Origin: Geosiphon pyriformis
Lineage: Eukaryota > Glomeromycota > Glomeromycetes > Archaeosporales > Geosiphonaceae
Length of the DNA stretch: 64,000 nt
Direction of reading: 5' to 3'
Assembly: GCA_016748015.1 (NCBI GenBank)
Contig: JAAOMT010000112.1
Location: 101,547 to 165,546 of the forward strand
The notes under the pieces are model-generated. The model did not search any database. It was not told the origin of the DNA and saw only the letters and a program-made list of their open reading frames with translations. The position numbers and the translations under genes were made by a program. The stretch's first letter is position 1, and each line of letters starts with the position of its first letter. This document shows positions 1 to 10,724 of this stretch, one piece after another.

Positions 1-577
1 CCTGGTTCTATTCGGATCTTTCTTCACTGGTCCACGTTGGTATGGCTGGTAGTCCTGTTCTTTGGTTATCAGCCCAAGAGAGCTAATAGGTTTCGATGAC
101 TGGTAGTGCTGGATTTTCCTCAAATTCGAAGGTAGGTCTTTGGTTGGCGCTGGGTTTTTGGAAGTGACCACAAGTGGCTGGAATTTTGGCCTGGTGGCCA
201 TTATAATTGATTAGAAGCTCTTGGGTGGTCCAGTCTAGGGTGGCGTTGGCTTTTGTTAGCCAGTCATTCCCTACTAACGCTTGATATTGTGTAGCGTCTA
301 TTACTAATACTTTTGTAGATATTACTATGTTGTTAATTTCAAAAGGGAATGAGTCGATTTCGCCATGAGGCAGCTTTGTACTTCCATTGGCTGTTATAAT
401 TTGGGACATCACAGCACAATCAACTTTGAAACTCAGTTGGTTTACTAGTTGAAGCGTTACGATGCTTCTAGCGGATCCGCTGTTTAAGATAAGTTTGATT
501 GGGGTATTGTTTACAGTGGCTTCCGTATACATAGCAGTGATTGGGCATTTTTCGTCCAATGTTGCTCCACTGAACAT
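1..577 (-). pseudogene. Retropepsin (aspartic protease) of element A with mutated active site
   Basis: The translated region has the fold landmarks of a retroviral-type aspartic protease: a hydrophobic strand, the active-site triplet, then a GNDWL block about 60 residues later, as in element B. The catalytic Asp-Ser-Gly triplet reads Asn-Ser-Gly here (codon AAC at 482-484), a G-to-A change expected to abolish activity. After the protease the frame continues into a linker (WADN block near position 30) that also exists downstream of the protease in element B, broken by a TAG near position 81. Family assignment is firm; loss of activity is inference from the missing Asp. Confidence 0.85.
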
Positions 578-2674
578 AGCCTCATTTTCCTCTAATTCAA
601 AAGGAAAAATAGCTGCAAGGCTGCTATCTTTGGTGGCAACTGCTGGTGGTATTGTCTGGCTTAATTTGGAGGAATTCTTGGTTCTGTTTATGTTTCTACT
701 GTCATTGTTTCTGATGATCAGGTTTTCCGGTATATTAAGGTAAGTTTGTTGATAATTTTGGTAGTTTGGATTGGTTTGCTAATTGGTTCCGGCGCGGTTT
801 GGATTCCTTTGGACCAACGCATTCTGGTTCCACATGGGCTGATTTTGGGCCTCGGAATGCCAATTCAGGTTGGCTATCATGGGCTGTTGCTGGTAAGCTC
901 CTTGATTTTGATATGTGATGAAATATTGGCATGGTATTGGCATGTACTGGTTTCTGGGCATTTGGGGTGGCGCATAGTAATTATTTTCACGTGCTTCCTG
1001 CATCATTTGCGTTCGACATTGACTAATCAAATGTCCTACACGTTTGCAAAAATGGCAGGCGCGTGTTTCTGTTTTGAATTCCTGGCACGACGAGCGATTA
1101 TTTCAACTGTTGCTGACTTTCTGGCTGTGTCTTTGGGGTGGTTGGTATGTATTTTTTCTCGGATCCGGGATGAGGTAACTTTCTATTTTCTTAGAGAGTT
1201 CCTCCCTTAATCGCATTACTCTTTTCTCTAATGTTTCTGTCTTATTTTCCTCCATTACTATGTTAATCATTTGACTATGGTTAGCTTCTTTCTCAGCCGA
1301 TTCAAGAGCGCTGGTAAGCATAACGGCTTCTGGTAAGGAATTAGGGTGGGCAGGGCGTACTCTTCCTAAAATGCTGCTTTTTAATCCTCTAATAAACTGA
1401 TTTAAAACCTGAGGATCAGTGTAGTATCCTTGTTCAATTGCTTCAATCTGACGGCGAATTCGATTGAATCGAGCAAGGTATTGGGTGACAGTTTCACTGG
1501 TATTTTGCTTGATAGTATTGAATTCATTCTGTAGCTGGATTACAGCATTTGGGTCACTAAAATACTCCAGGAGTGCATTTTTAAATTCGGCGAAGCTCGT
1601 GGGTTTTGTTTCCAGGCTTTGATACCATGAGTCGGCTGTGCCTTTCAGAAAGAAAGGTAATATTTGAATTGCTCTTTAGTTGTTCCAGTTATTTGCCTGG
1701 ATGGCTTTTTGTGCTTCTCTGAGCCATGTGTGCACGTTCGTTTCTTTTTCCTCTCCTGAGAAATCTGTTAGTCTTGCAATGTATGGTGTGGTTATTTCAT
1801 TGCCGTTTTCTGCTGGTGGGTTTATTGGTCTAAGAGGAGGTGGGATGATATTTTCTTGAGTGTTCCTAAAGATGGCTTCCCTTATATCTGGTTCTTCCTC
1901 TTGATTACGAGTTTCTTGGTTTCTGGACTGGCTGCTTGTTCCAGTGACTGGTCTTATGATTGTTTTTTTGCTGGTCTCTTATTTGGATTCTGATTCAGAC
2001 TCCTCTTTACGGTTTTCAAACCCCGTTCTAAATTTTGGCTGAAAAAGAGGGTTTTGGAATAGTGATGAATATCCTTCTGTAATTGGTATGTCTTTCCAGT
2101 TACGTTGTTTAATTTTATCAATATAACTAGGAGTTCTTGGCGTTTGTGGAGTTGATGTTGATGATGATGCAGCTCTTAATGGAATTTGTATTTTATTTTC
2201 TGGTGAAAAATGGTATGATTTATCTTCTGGTGAATAAATACGTTGTTTCTTTATTGATTAAGTGACAGTTTTCTTTGGCGTTTGAGCTGGTGTTCCTAGT
2301 TTTTGCTGGTTACTTTCCTGATTAGTTTCTAAATTTTCTTTGGTTTTGTTGGCACGTTCCTTAGTGTTTCCTGTGGATATTGGAAAATTTTTGTTGGCGT
2401 ATTGCTCAATTTTTCGATGGATTTTGACAATAGTTGTGGCTATTACTGCTACTTCTTTTGTAGTGTATTGTGATAATTCTCTATACAATCCAAGTTTTGC
2501 GTCGTGTGGTTCTTCTTCCTTTCCTATATGATAATTTATTCTGGCGTTGATATAATAAGTAAGAGCAGATTCTGCTGGACAACACCCTTCTGGTAATCCA
2601 AGATCACTTTGATTTTGTGTGTAAATAGCATGGCAGAATTCAAGAACAGTAAGATTAGGGGTTTTTGTCGCCAC
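578..2674 (-). pseudogene. Gag polyprotein of element A (broken by stops)
   Basis: One continuous minus-strand frame from an ATG at 2674 runs into the protease. The N-terminal 140 residues are a polar, Gln/Lys/Thr-rich segment of unknown role. The centre has the typical retrotransposon gag core (KGTADSWYQSL near 1620-1670). The C-terminal part has a CCHC zinc knuckle (C-x2-C-x4-H-x4-C, around 1026-1067) that would bind RNA. Gln/Asn-rich sequence follows. In-frame stops fall near 1980 (TAA), 1678 (TAA), 1103 (TGA) and 779 (TAG). Most can be explained by a single C-to-T change of a Gln codon; the TGA would need Trp or Arg. Confidence 0.8.
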
Positions 2675-2738
2675 TTTTGTCTTTTCCTTTTTAGCAATGA
2701 ATTATTGCTAATTATTATTTCCTTTTTGATTTTCTTTC

Positions 2739-2756
2739 CTCGTAGGGTTCACCAAA
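2739..2756 (-). other. Putative primer-binding site of element A
   Basis: Immediately downstream of the LTR end on the minus strand comes TTTGGTGAACCCTACGAG, beginning with the TGG expected for complementarity to a tRNA CCA end. Element B has TTTGGTG at the same place. I cannot name the priming tRNA. Confidence 0.45.
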
Positions 2757-2861
2757 TGTTATGGAATGGTTTTCTTGTTATATTTAATTGCTGATATCCC
2801 GCTTTAATTGCAATCAGTCTTTCGTGAGTTCCTCAATTCTATTTGTGTGATAATGTTACTG

Positions 2862-3083
2862 NNNNNNNNNNNNNNNNNNNNNNNNNNNNNNNNNNNNNNN
2901 NNNNNNNNNNNNNNNNNNNNNNNNNNNNNNNNNNNNNNNNNNNNNNNNNNNNNNNNNNNNNNNNNNNNNNNNNNNNNNNNNNNNNNNNNNNNNNNNNNNN
3001 NNNNNNNNNNNNNNNNNNNNNNNNNNNNNNNNNNNNNNNNNNNNNNNNNNNNNNNNNNNNNNNNNNNNNNNNNNNNNNNNNNN
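2862..3083. other. Assembly gap (222 N)
   Basis: A run of N lies inside the LTR of element A. A minisatellite starts 16 bases after the gap, so the unresolved bases probably are more of the same repeat. Confidence 0.98.
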
Positions 3084-3098
3084 TTTGATATTTCAACC

Positions 3099-3190
3099 TG
3101 GTGTTTGCTGCTATCACCAGTTGGTGTTGGCTGCTATTGTGAACTGGTGCTTGCCACTATCGCGAGATGGTGTTTGCTACTATGTTAATC
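3099..3190. repeat. 23-bp tandem repeat, four units, in the LTR
   Basis: Four consecutive 23-base units start at 3099, 3122, 3145 and 3168, each beginning TGGTG and centred on a TTGCTGCTAT-like core. Units differ at several positions. The array adjoins the N gap, so its true length is unknown. Confidence 0.85.
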
Positions 3191-3283
3191 ATTACCTTTC
3201 TAAGATTATTACTGTGCTATATTATGATTGAATAGTTTGTATTATTTTTATGATTCTTTTTGCTAAATTTTTAAACCGTAACA

Positions 3284-3545
3284 CTGCCAACGTCGCTTCC
3301 CCAGGATACCACAGGTTTGACACCAACAACACCAATATCTTCAAGGCTCAAAGGGCCAGCAGAAGAGTCCACAATACCACCAGTCACTGGCACTTTTGGC
3401 TTCTTATAGAATGCACTATGGGAGTAGACAGTGTCCACATGCTTTTTTTTCCTATTCGGACAGGTCCCCAAACCAGTCAAACCAGCACCAAAACTATCAG
3501 CAGACATGCCTGTAGGTTCCATAATGACAAAAATAGGAGTATCTG
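3284..3545 (-). pseudogene. LINE ORF1, N-terminal fragment (copy C), truncated by element A
   Basis: From an ATG at 3522 about 80 codons read as a Ser/Val/Gly-rich N-terminus with basic patches (RKKKH) and a closing SWGSDV block. I associate this sequence type with ORF1 of the RNase H-containing LINEs of arbuscular mycorrhizal fungi. The frame stops exactly where the LTR of element A begins (3283). This is the oldest layer of the nest here. The 5' leader continues to about 3660 and then gives way to AT-rich DNA. Confidence 0.6.
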
Positions 3546-3599
3546 AAGAAATAACTGATAAAGAAAGAGGGGAAAGGGAAAATAAAAGAAAAAAAACAC

Positions 3600-4765
3600 T
3601 ATAACTTTGTCAAAAAAATTTTTTTTTTGCTCTCGTCATGGGCAGGTGATCAACAAAACTATAATTATTATTAATTAAAAATTTTAATATTTTATTAATT
3701 ATTATAATCAAAAATAATTAATCTAAATTATTAAAATTCTAAAAATGTTTATATTAAATATATTTGATCTGAAATAAAAATAAATAAAAACAGATAATTA
3801 GATTTTAATAATCAGATTTTTTTAAACTTATAAAAGTTTAAAATCTGAATATTAATAGTTTTATTTTAATTTAATAAGAAATAGAAGAAATAATAAGATA
3901 AAAAATGGTTTTAAAAACTAAGAATATAAGTTAATATGAATTTAATTCTTGTCTGTTTTATTTATTTATTAAAACTACTTGTTTTTATACATAATTTTTA
4001 ATCTTATAAGATTGTTTTTAATTACTTATTATTATTAATTATTGCTTATTATATTAACTATTGTTTTATTTTTTTATATTATAATTGATTATTTTATATA
4101 ATTATTAATTATTTTATGTTATTTTGTGTTATTTTATATTATTTTATGTTATTTTGTGTTTTTATATAATAATTATGTTTTTTCAATGTTTTTTTATTGG
4201 TTTTTTTACTTGAATAATAATGTATTAGTCAATAATATATAATTAATCCTTTTATTTTTAAATAATAATTATTAACTTGATTAATAATTTGATTGTTAAT
4301 CTAATTATAAATTTAGTTATTGATTATTTTTAATAATTATATAAATAATAAATATTTTAATTATAAAAAAACATAAAACAAAAAAATAAATAACAATTAT
4401 ATATTCAATATTTTTTTTATATTATTATTATTTTTTAATTTTTTACTTTTATTAATAATATTTATATATCTTATTTGTTTTAATTTGTATTGTTAAAATT
4501 AGTCCAAAAAGTATTTGCTTGTTTTTATAATTTATTGAATAAAAAACCAATTGAAAAACACAATAATATTTGTTATTAATTTTAAAATTACCAAATAAAA
4601 CATAAAATAATAGCAATTATATTATTTTATTAATAATTATAAACTATTTTTTTAACTTTAAATTTTCCAAAAAAATCATAATTTTGAAACTAATTATTTA
4701 TATTAGATTCTTATAAATTTAATTCACTTTTTTAATTTAATTTAATTTTTTTTTTTTAAATATTT
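3600..4765. repeat. AT-rich spacer or decayed repeat between two LINE copies
   Basis: Nearly pure A/T with no convincing coding sequence. It contains a local duplication of a TTATTTTATGTTATTTTGTG-type unit near 4105-4165. The stretch around 4190-4330, read on the minus strand, resembles the plus strand near 23690-23800, so this is a dispersed AT-rich repeat rather than random low-complexity sequence. Confidence 0.6.
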
Positions 4766-4879
4766 AATAAGCGAAGTCCAAATACTGTCTAGTACAATAC
4801 ATCATACAAATGATTTAAACTAGGTGTGAATCATACAATATCTACACATGACCAATCACTCGGACTAATCAGGACAATA

Positions 4880-6512
4880 CTAAGCATCTATATGAACAGA
4901 GACCTCACCTCCTATGCCTGAAAAAAACAAACAAGACTTACAGAACCCAAAACCAACACCAATTATCTTAGCAACACCCATCAGCCAGGTCATGCCAGAT
5001 GACAGCCTTAAAGAAAGCCCAGAAATTGGGACAGGAGCAGACCCATTGCATGGAATAAGCCCATTTTTTTCTATGAATGTGTGGTGCTTAGCGCAAACCA
5101 ACCAAATATCTTCCCAAAAAGTCAAGCTGAACTCATGCACAAAGGCCACAATGTTCTGACTTGCTTTCCTGGAATCCTTGAAGACAGAAACAGACTCATG
5201 AAACCAATCCTTGAAAACAAAACTCTTGCACAGAGCAGTACTAACTGAAACATTAGACACACAAGTGGACAACAGCCATAAGACACCTGAGGAAGAATGA
5301 GCCAGATCAGAGTGCACACCCCAAACTGCCGCATGAGTGTTCAACAACCGAGCATGACCATTGGCATCAAATAGACAAAAAAAAGCATGGTCTGAAACCT
5401 CGACATCACCACAGAACAAACACACCACACTAGGATAGTGCTTATTATAAAGCCGCTTATGCACTACGACAGGGAGCCAATGGTGCAATGCCTTCATAAA
5501 GTAAGTCCGGAAACCAGCTGTCTACTTGCTAGTAAAGCCAGCAGTCATGTGAGAATCTAGATGCCAAACCAGCAACGACCTAAACCAATCAATATCTGTA
5601 TGCAGACTACCTGCTACCACCCAGTACCACAACTGATTTTCCAATGCGCATGATGAACAGACCGAAAAACATTCTGAACAAAATGTCTAGAATTACCAGA
5701 AATGGCTGCACCACCACCCCTAAGATAGTGTTTATTAACAGAATGGGGCAGATGCCAACCAGAGAGAGCTGCAGTTTTGGCCAACTTATCAGCCCATTTA
5801 TTGTCTGAAACCTCTAAGTGTCCTTTAACCTTACACCAATTAACTTTTAAATTCTTACAACAAATAATATTCACAATATGATGGCGTTTGATCCAACACC
5901 GATTCCTAAAATCCGGGCAAACCAATTCTATCTCCAACTTGCAAGCATCCAAAGCAGCCTGACTGTCCAAGAACAAGTCGATTGAGTAAGAAGAAAGAAT
6001 GCATTCGAGTGCCAGAGCAATGGCCTTCAGTTCCGTCAAGGTAGAAGACATCAAACCAGATACCCCTACACTCAAACCCATACCAATGTCCTCAACGAAA
6101 ACAGCAGCTCCAGCTTTCATATCGACTGTCCCCAAATCACTTAGAGATCCATCTGTATAAACGGAAAGATGACCAACATCGGAATCGAACAAACTGGCAC
6201 CAATGATGCCAAACTCACGAGACTGAAAAACATCTAAAGAGACATTACTAGCCAAAAGTGTGGAACAGACAGGAAGAAAAGACACACCATTAAGAAACTG
6301 AATGGACAGCTCAAACCAAGCAGGAACCAGACCACATGGGTCCAACCGCTTCCATTGTTTGAAGGTCTTTTATTCAAAAACAGCCCCATTTCGGTCTTAC
6401 AGCTGATCCACAAAAGCAATCCCATAACGCCAAAGTGAAGAGACACTCTTGACATAATTTGATTCACCAAGAACAAGGGATATGAGGGTTCCACTTCGCC
6501 GATGAAAAGCGC
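4880..6512 (-). pseudogene. LINE copy B ORF2, 3' half: RNase H and C-terminal Cys/His region
   Basis: Read on minus from 6512, the sequence continues ORF2 after the gypsy insertion. The RNase H domain (about 6200-5700) shows the TDGS motif, an ELKAIALALE helix, LDSQAA and a late Asp in the KWADKLA block, the four carboxylates of RNase H1-type enzymes. The last segment (5497-4880) has C-x2-C and H-x4-C residues (CLFCGDVEVSDHAFFC), probably a zinc-binding element for target priming. Frame breaks lie between 6345 and 6500 and near 5610, and a TAG near 5528 interrupts the C-terminal segment. The stop is TAG at 4880-4882. Confidence 0.85.
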
Positions 6513-8482
6513 TGTTACTGGAGGTTTTTAGTCTTTTTTCTTAAATGTTGGTAATATTGATTTGCTGTGAATTCACGTTTTTAGGAAGTAGTTGAACCTC
6601 CAATAACTGAATTTATCTTCAAATTATCTCCTATAATTTGAACTGCTGGGCTTATAAGTGGAATGGCCAATTCCATGCCAGTTGCTTTGTGTAATTACGT
6701 TGTAGTAAACATCAACTTTTTCCCAGGAATTGCTCATCTGGAAGCTCACTAAAAATGTGTAGTTACTTTGCTGTGAAAGTCAACTCTTCTACAGGAATCT
6801 TGTCTGTAGGCTACCCTAATAATTGTAATAAGAAAAATAAAAGAAAATAAAAGAAATGTAAAAGAAATAGAATTTTGTCAAGAGAAATGTTTTTTATCCA
6901 GGCCTGGAGTTACTAACAGTTTACTGAAATTGGTAGCTAATCAATTTTAAAACGTTAGTTGGGTTTTGGGGATTTTCCAAGTACAATAATTAAAAAATTT
7001 GGTTTTTTTTTGAATTATTTGATATTTATTTCTTTTTGTGTGTATAGAAACGGTTTTAAGAGATAAATCTAAAGTAAGATACATTTTCTCAAAGAGAGAA
7101 GCTCTTCTTTTATACAACTTGTTGTAACACTATTTTATGAACTTGAACTTTGCTATTTTCTACAATTTTGCTGAACTAAAGATACATTTTGGCGAACTAC
7201 AAGTTATTTCAGCAAACTATTAGATATTTCGGTGTTACCAGATGAAATTAGAGATATTATTTAGCATGAAATTATCTTATAATTTCTATCATTAATTAGC
7301 ATATATTATCGTTTCAAATGATCACTTATTATATTAGCAAAAATGTCCGAAATTATCATTTAATTAATAACCCAAATTGTACACAACACAAATGTAACTT
7401 AATTGCAATGATCAATCATGCAATACCCCGAACTATGTAACATTCAGAAGTTTGCCGAAATTTGTAGAAATTTGCCAAAATAATTGATAGTTCACTGAAA
7501 TATCTAATAGTTCGCCGAAATAACTTGTAGTTTGCCAAAATGTATATTTAGTTCAGCAAAATTGTAGAAAATAGCAAAGTTCAAGTTCATAGAATAGTGT
7601 TATGACAAGTTGTATAAAAGAAGAGCTTCTCTCTTCGAGAAAATGTATCTTACTTTAGATTTATCTCTTAAAAACTGTTTCTATACACACAAAAAGAAAT
7701 AAATATCAAATAAATTCAAAAAACCAAATTCTTTAATTATTATACTTGGAAAAACCTCCAAAAACCCAACTAACATTTCGAAATTGATTAGCTACCAATT
7801 TCAGTAAACTGTTAGTAACTCCAGGCCTGGATAGAAAACGTTTCTCTTGACAAAATTCTATTTCTTTTATATTTCTTTTATTTTCCTTTTCTTTTCTTAT
7901 TACAATCATTAGGGTAGCCTACAGACAAGATTCCTGTAGAAGAGTTGACTTTCACAGCAAAGTAACTATACATTTTAGTGAGCTTTCAGACGAGCAATTC
8001 CTGGGAAAGAGTTGACATTTACTACAACGTAACTACATAAAGTAACTGGCAAGGAATTGGTCATTCCACTTATAAGCCCAGCAGTTCAAATTATAGGAGA
8101 TAATTTGAAGATAAATTCAGTTATTGGAGATTCAACCACATCCAGAAAAACGTGAATTCACAGCAAAATAAGTATCAACAACATTACAGAAAAGAGACCA
8201 AAAACCTCTGGTAACATCGGTGAATTATCAATTATTTTGGCAAATTTCTACAAATTTCGGCAAACTTCTGAATATTATATAGTTTGGGATATTGCATGAT
8301 TGATCATCGCAATTAGGTTATATTTGTGTTGTGTACAATTTGAGTTATTAATTAAATGATAATTTCAGACATTTTTGCTAATGTAATAAATAATCATTTG
8401 AAATGATAATATATGCTAATTAATGATAGGAATTATAAGATAATTTCATGCTAAATAATATCTCTAATTTCATCTGGTAACA
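6513..8482 (-). repeat. 3' LTR of element B, interrupted by a nested solo LTR
   Basis: Matches the 5' LTR (16318-17298) over its whole length once the insertion 7233-8216 and one 4-bp duplication are removed; 982 against 981 bp. Termini are TGTTA...TAACA on either strand. By eye it differs from the 5' LTR at about 50 positions, all of them transitions, plus one single-base indel. Confidence 0.95.
7233..8216 (+). repeat. Solo LTR nested in the 3' LTR, opposite orientation
   Basis: Begins TGTTACCAGATG and ends CTCTGGTAACA, a complete 984-bp LTR of the same family as its host LTR but inverted. It is flanked by perfect 4-bp duplications TCGG (7229-7232 and 8217-8220), proving a separate insertion. 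No internal region is present, so it is a solo LTR left by LTR-LTR recombination. Unlike the host LTR pair it shows transversions and small indels relative to them (for example near 8180), so it came from another source copy. Confidence 0.93.
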
Positions 8483-9170
8483 TAACCTCCTCCTCAAGAC
8501 TGAGCTCTGTTGAAGTCCAAGTACTGTCTGTTATTTCCAGATAATAATTCAAAATTATTGAAGAAATTTGGTCTAAAAATTGTTGAAATTTCAGTTCTGT
8601 GAGCTTTCCAATATATTGAATCTTCAAAGATTGAAAAATTGGGTTTTACAGTACATTTTCACAGGTGTGGAATAGGTTATAAAGTCTAAGAGCAGCTCTG
8701 AGCTTGTAGCGACTGTTTGTTGGTCCAGCTGTTGTTTTGAATTCGTTGTGGAGTTGTTTTTGGATAGCTTCTTTTGTGAGGTTTGCTGTTGTAAGTTCCA
8801 GTTTCTATTCGTAGAGTGTTTTTCCAATGTGGAAATATCTATAGATTGGAGGATATTCAGTGTTTTCCTCATTGAAACACAATTGAAGTCTTTGTTGACT
8901 TGTAGCATTTGGTGGAATACTAATTGGAGTGAGCATTAGGTTTTCTCTTAAAGCAAGCTTTAAAAGTTCTGGTAGGTGAATTCCAGTGTAACTTCTTGTG
9001 TTCTTCTTATACGGTTGATATTTTCGTGAATTTGGGGCTACATTTGTAACTACTTCTGTTTGGGTATAATTAATGTGGTTTCCAGTAACAGTAATGGATA
9101 ATTCGGGTATTGTTTTTAAAGCTAACATTAGTTTTTGGGATAATTGTTGAATGTTTTGAGGAATAGTCAT
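8451..9170 (-). pseudogene. Extra ORF after integrase, ending inside the 3' LTR (unknown function)
   Basis: From an ATG at 9170 one minus-strand frame runs for 240 codons through the polypurine tract and 30 bases into the 3' LTR, stopping at TAG 8451-8453. Only two internal stops occur (TAG 8805-8807, TAA 8646-8648), each one C-to-T step from a Gln codon. I recognise no domain. There is no signal peptide or membrane segment, so it is not an obvious envelope protein. The product is polar, Gln/Thr-rich in the middle, with an acidic end encoded by the polypurine tract (Glu-Glu-Glu-Val). Long open frame and position suggest a real third ORF; function is unknown. Confidence 0.6.
8483..8497 (-). 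other. Polypurine tract of element B
   Basis: On the minus strand the sequence TTGAGGAGGAGGTTA directly precedes the TGTTACC start of the 3' LTR. This is the position and composition expected for the plus-strand primer of reverse transcription. Confidence 0.8.
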
Positions 9171-9289
9171 TATAAGCAATTGAAAAAACTAAAAAAAATT
9201 ATTTTTGGTGTATGGGTTTTTATGTTATTTTTGTTTTGTTTTTGTGAGATTGTTTTCTAAATTATAAAAGAATAACTAGTAAAATTAAA

Positions 9290-10678
9290 TTAAGTGTTCA
9301 GGTTGGAAGGTTGTTCAATGATAATTATTGGTTCTAAGTTTCGGAGAATATTTTCAGGACTGACCAAAGAGGAATGTGTACCAATTTGTGGAATTAATGG
9401 TTTAGGATTGTTTCTGGAATGATAGTGTTTCAAATGATCTCTATGTGCAACTTTTGCTAGGATTTTGTCATCAAGTCTTAGCTTGTATAATCTGTTGCCT
9501 AGGACTTCATGGATAAAGAATGGTCCATCTCATTTATTTTCAAATTTTCCACTCCATTGTTTTTCAGCTTTAGTTCTGTGTAAGAGAACTTTGTTTCCAA
9601 TTTTGAATTTATTGGTGACTGAAAGCAATTTGTCATCATGCTGTTCTTTTTGTTGAGCTTGGGAGTGTTCAATATGGGTGGCTGCTATTCGTCGTTTTCT
9701 TTTTAATGTGCTAAGCAGAGTGTAAGCTCTTCACTGAAGCATTTCTTGGAAATTGTTTTTATCGATCGGTTGTGCTGGGTATGTTTCCACTGTGAAACTA
9801 ATTGGTAATGTTGCCGTCCTTCCATAAGTTAAATCAAATAGTGTGTGTTTCATGGTATTTTGTTTTAATGTCCTATATGCTAGTAACACTGATGGAATAA
9901 AGAGATCCCATTCTTGCTCAAAATCGGTTGAGATTTTGGCTAATGACTCACACAATGTTCTGTTAAAACGTTCCACAAGTCCGTTTGTTTGTGGATGGTA
10001 GGGTGAAGACAGAGGTCTTTTGACATTGAATTATTCGCAAATTTTTTGTATCAGGTTGTTCACAAAATGTGTTCCCTGATCGGATAAAAGTTCAATTGGA
10101 TATCCATGTCTACAAATGATGTCTTCATAGATGAAATTTGCTACTGATTTTGCATTTGCTCGTTGAATGGCTCTGGCTTCAGGCCATTTAGTAAGATAGT
10201 CTACAGCTACTGCAATATAATGGTTTCCTTGAGTGGTGATAGATAGTGGTCTGACTAAATTGATACCAACTCTGTCAAAAGGCTGTCCAACTTTGATTAG
10301 ATTTAAAGGTTCTGTAGGGCGAGTTCCTCCTTTTTTTTAACAACTATCACAAGATTCGACATATTCGTGAATGTTTTTTCTCATTTGAGGCTAAAAGTAG
10401 TATTCTAGTGTTCTTTGGGTGGTGCTATCTTTTCCAAAGTGTGCTGATGAAAAATCTGAGTGCATATTGTATAAAATGGTCTCTTTTTCTTGTTCTTGTA
10501 TTAATTTGAGTGGTTTGGTTGGATTTTTGAAATTTCGATGATAGATAATGTTGTTGTGTAGAAAATATTGTTTGGCTTGTTGTTGTAACCGATGTTTTTT
10601 GTCTGAGAACCAATCTGTTGGGATTGTTAATGTCTCCAAATATTGTTTGAGATTGTTGTAGTTTTCGGGGTTCATTGT
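9290..10678 (-). pseudogene. Integrase domain of element B pol (first catalytic Asp lost)
   Basis: In order: an HHCC zinc-binding domain (His-Ser-Asp and Ala-His-Phe near 10460, Cys-x2-Cys near 10340), the DDE core, and a C-terminal GPF module near 9520. Of the catalytic triad, the second Asp (SDQGTHF) and the Glu (NGLVERFN) are present. The first Asp reads Asn (VGINLV, codon AAT at 10259-10261), again a G-to-A change. Stops: TAG at the conserved Trp of YYWP (10391), TAA near 10040, TGA at 9731, and TGA at the Trp of the KWDGPF motif (9530). The frame ends with TAA at 9290. Confidence 0.88.
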
Positions 10679-10724
10679 TTGTTGTTTTGATGCTGTTAAT
10701 TCAAATGGGTGTTGGTTTTGTTTT

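Larger units (their letters stand above)
1..3283 (-). mobile_element. Gypsy-type LTR retrotransposon A, 5' end (LTR, gag, protease), runs off the left edge
   Basis: Read on the minus strand, this is a 5' LTR (3283 to 2757) followed by gag and protease in a single frame up to position 1, where the window cuts it. RT and integrase must lie outside. The frame is broken by scattered stops (TAA, TGA, TAG), so the copy is dead. The LTR ends in TGTTA...TAACA and abuts LINE ORF1 coding sequence at 3284, so the element inserted into an older LINE. It is a relative of element B at 6513-17298, with the same gag-protease organisation, but the LTR is shorter (527 bp including the gap against 981 bp) and clearly different. 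Confidence 0.85.
2757..3283 (-). repeat. 5' LTR of gypsy element A (contains assembly gap)
   Basis: The LTR is bounded by TGTTAC... on the minus strand at 3283 and ...CATAACA at 2757, next to the primer-binding site. It holds a 222-base run of N (2862-3083) and a 23-bp tandem repeat at the gap edge. No second LTR is visible because the element leaves the window. The boundary at 3283/3284 is supported by the abrupt start of LINE ORF1 coding sequence. Confidence 0.7.

Noticed and set aside
8500-8535. Similarity between the DNA just before the polypurine tract (minus: GACAGTACTTGGACTTC) and the LINE copy B 3' end (GACAGTATTTGGACTTC)
   Set aside because: Striking at first, but in element B this stretch is coding sequence of the 3' ORF, and the match does not extend beyond about 18 bases nor include the LINE copy D end well. 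Not enough to claim a shared element.
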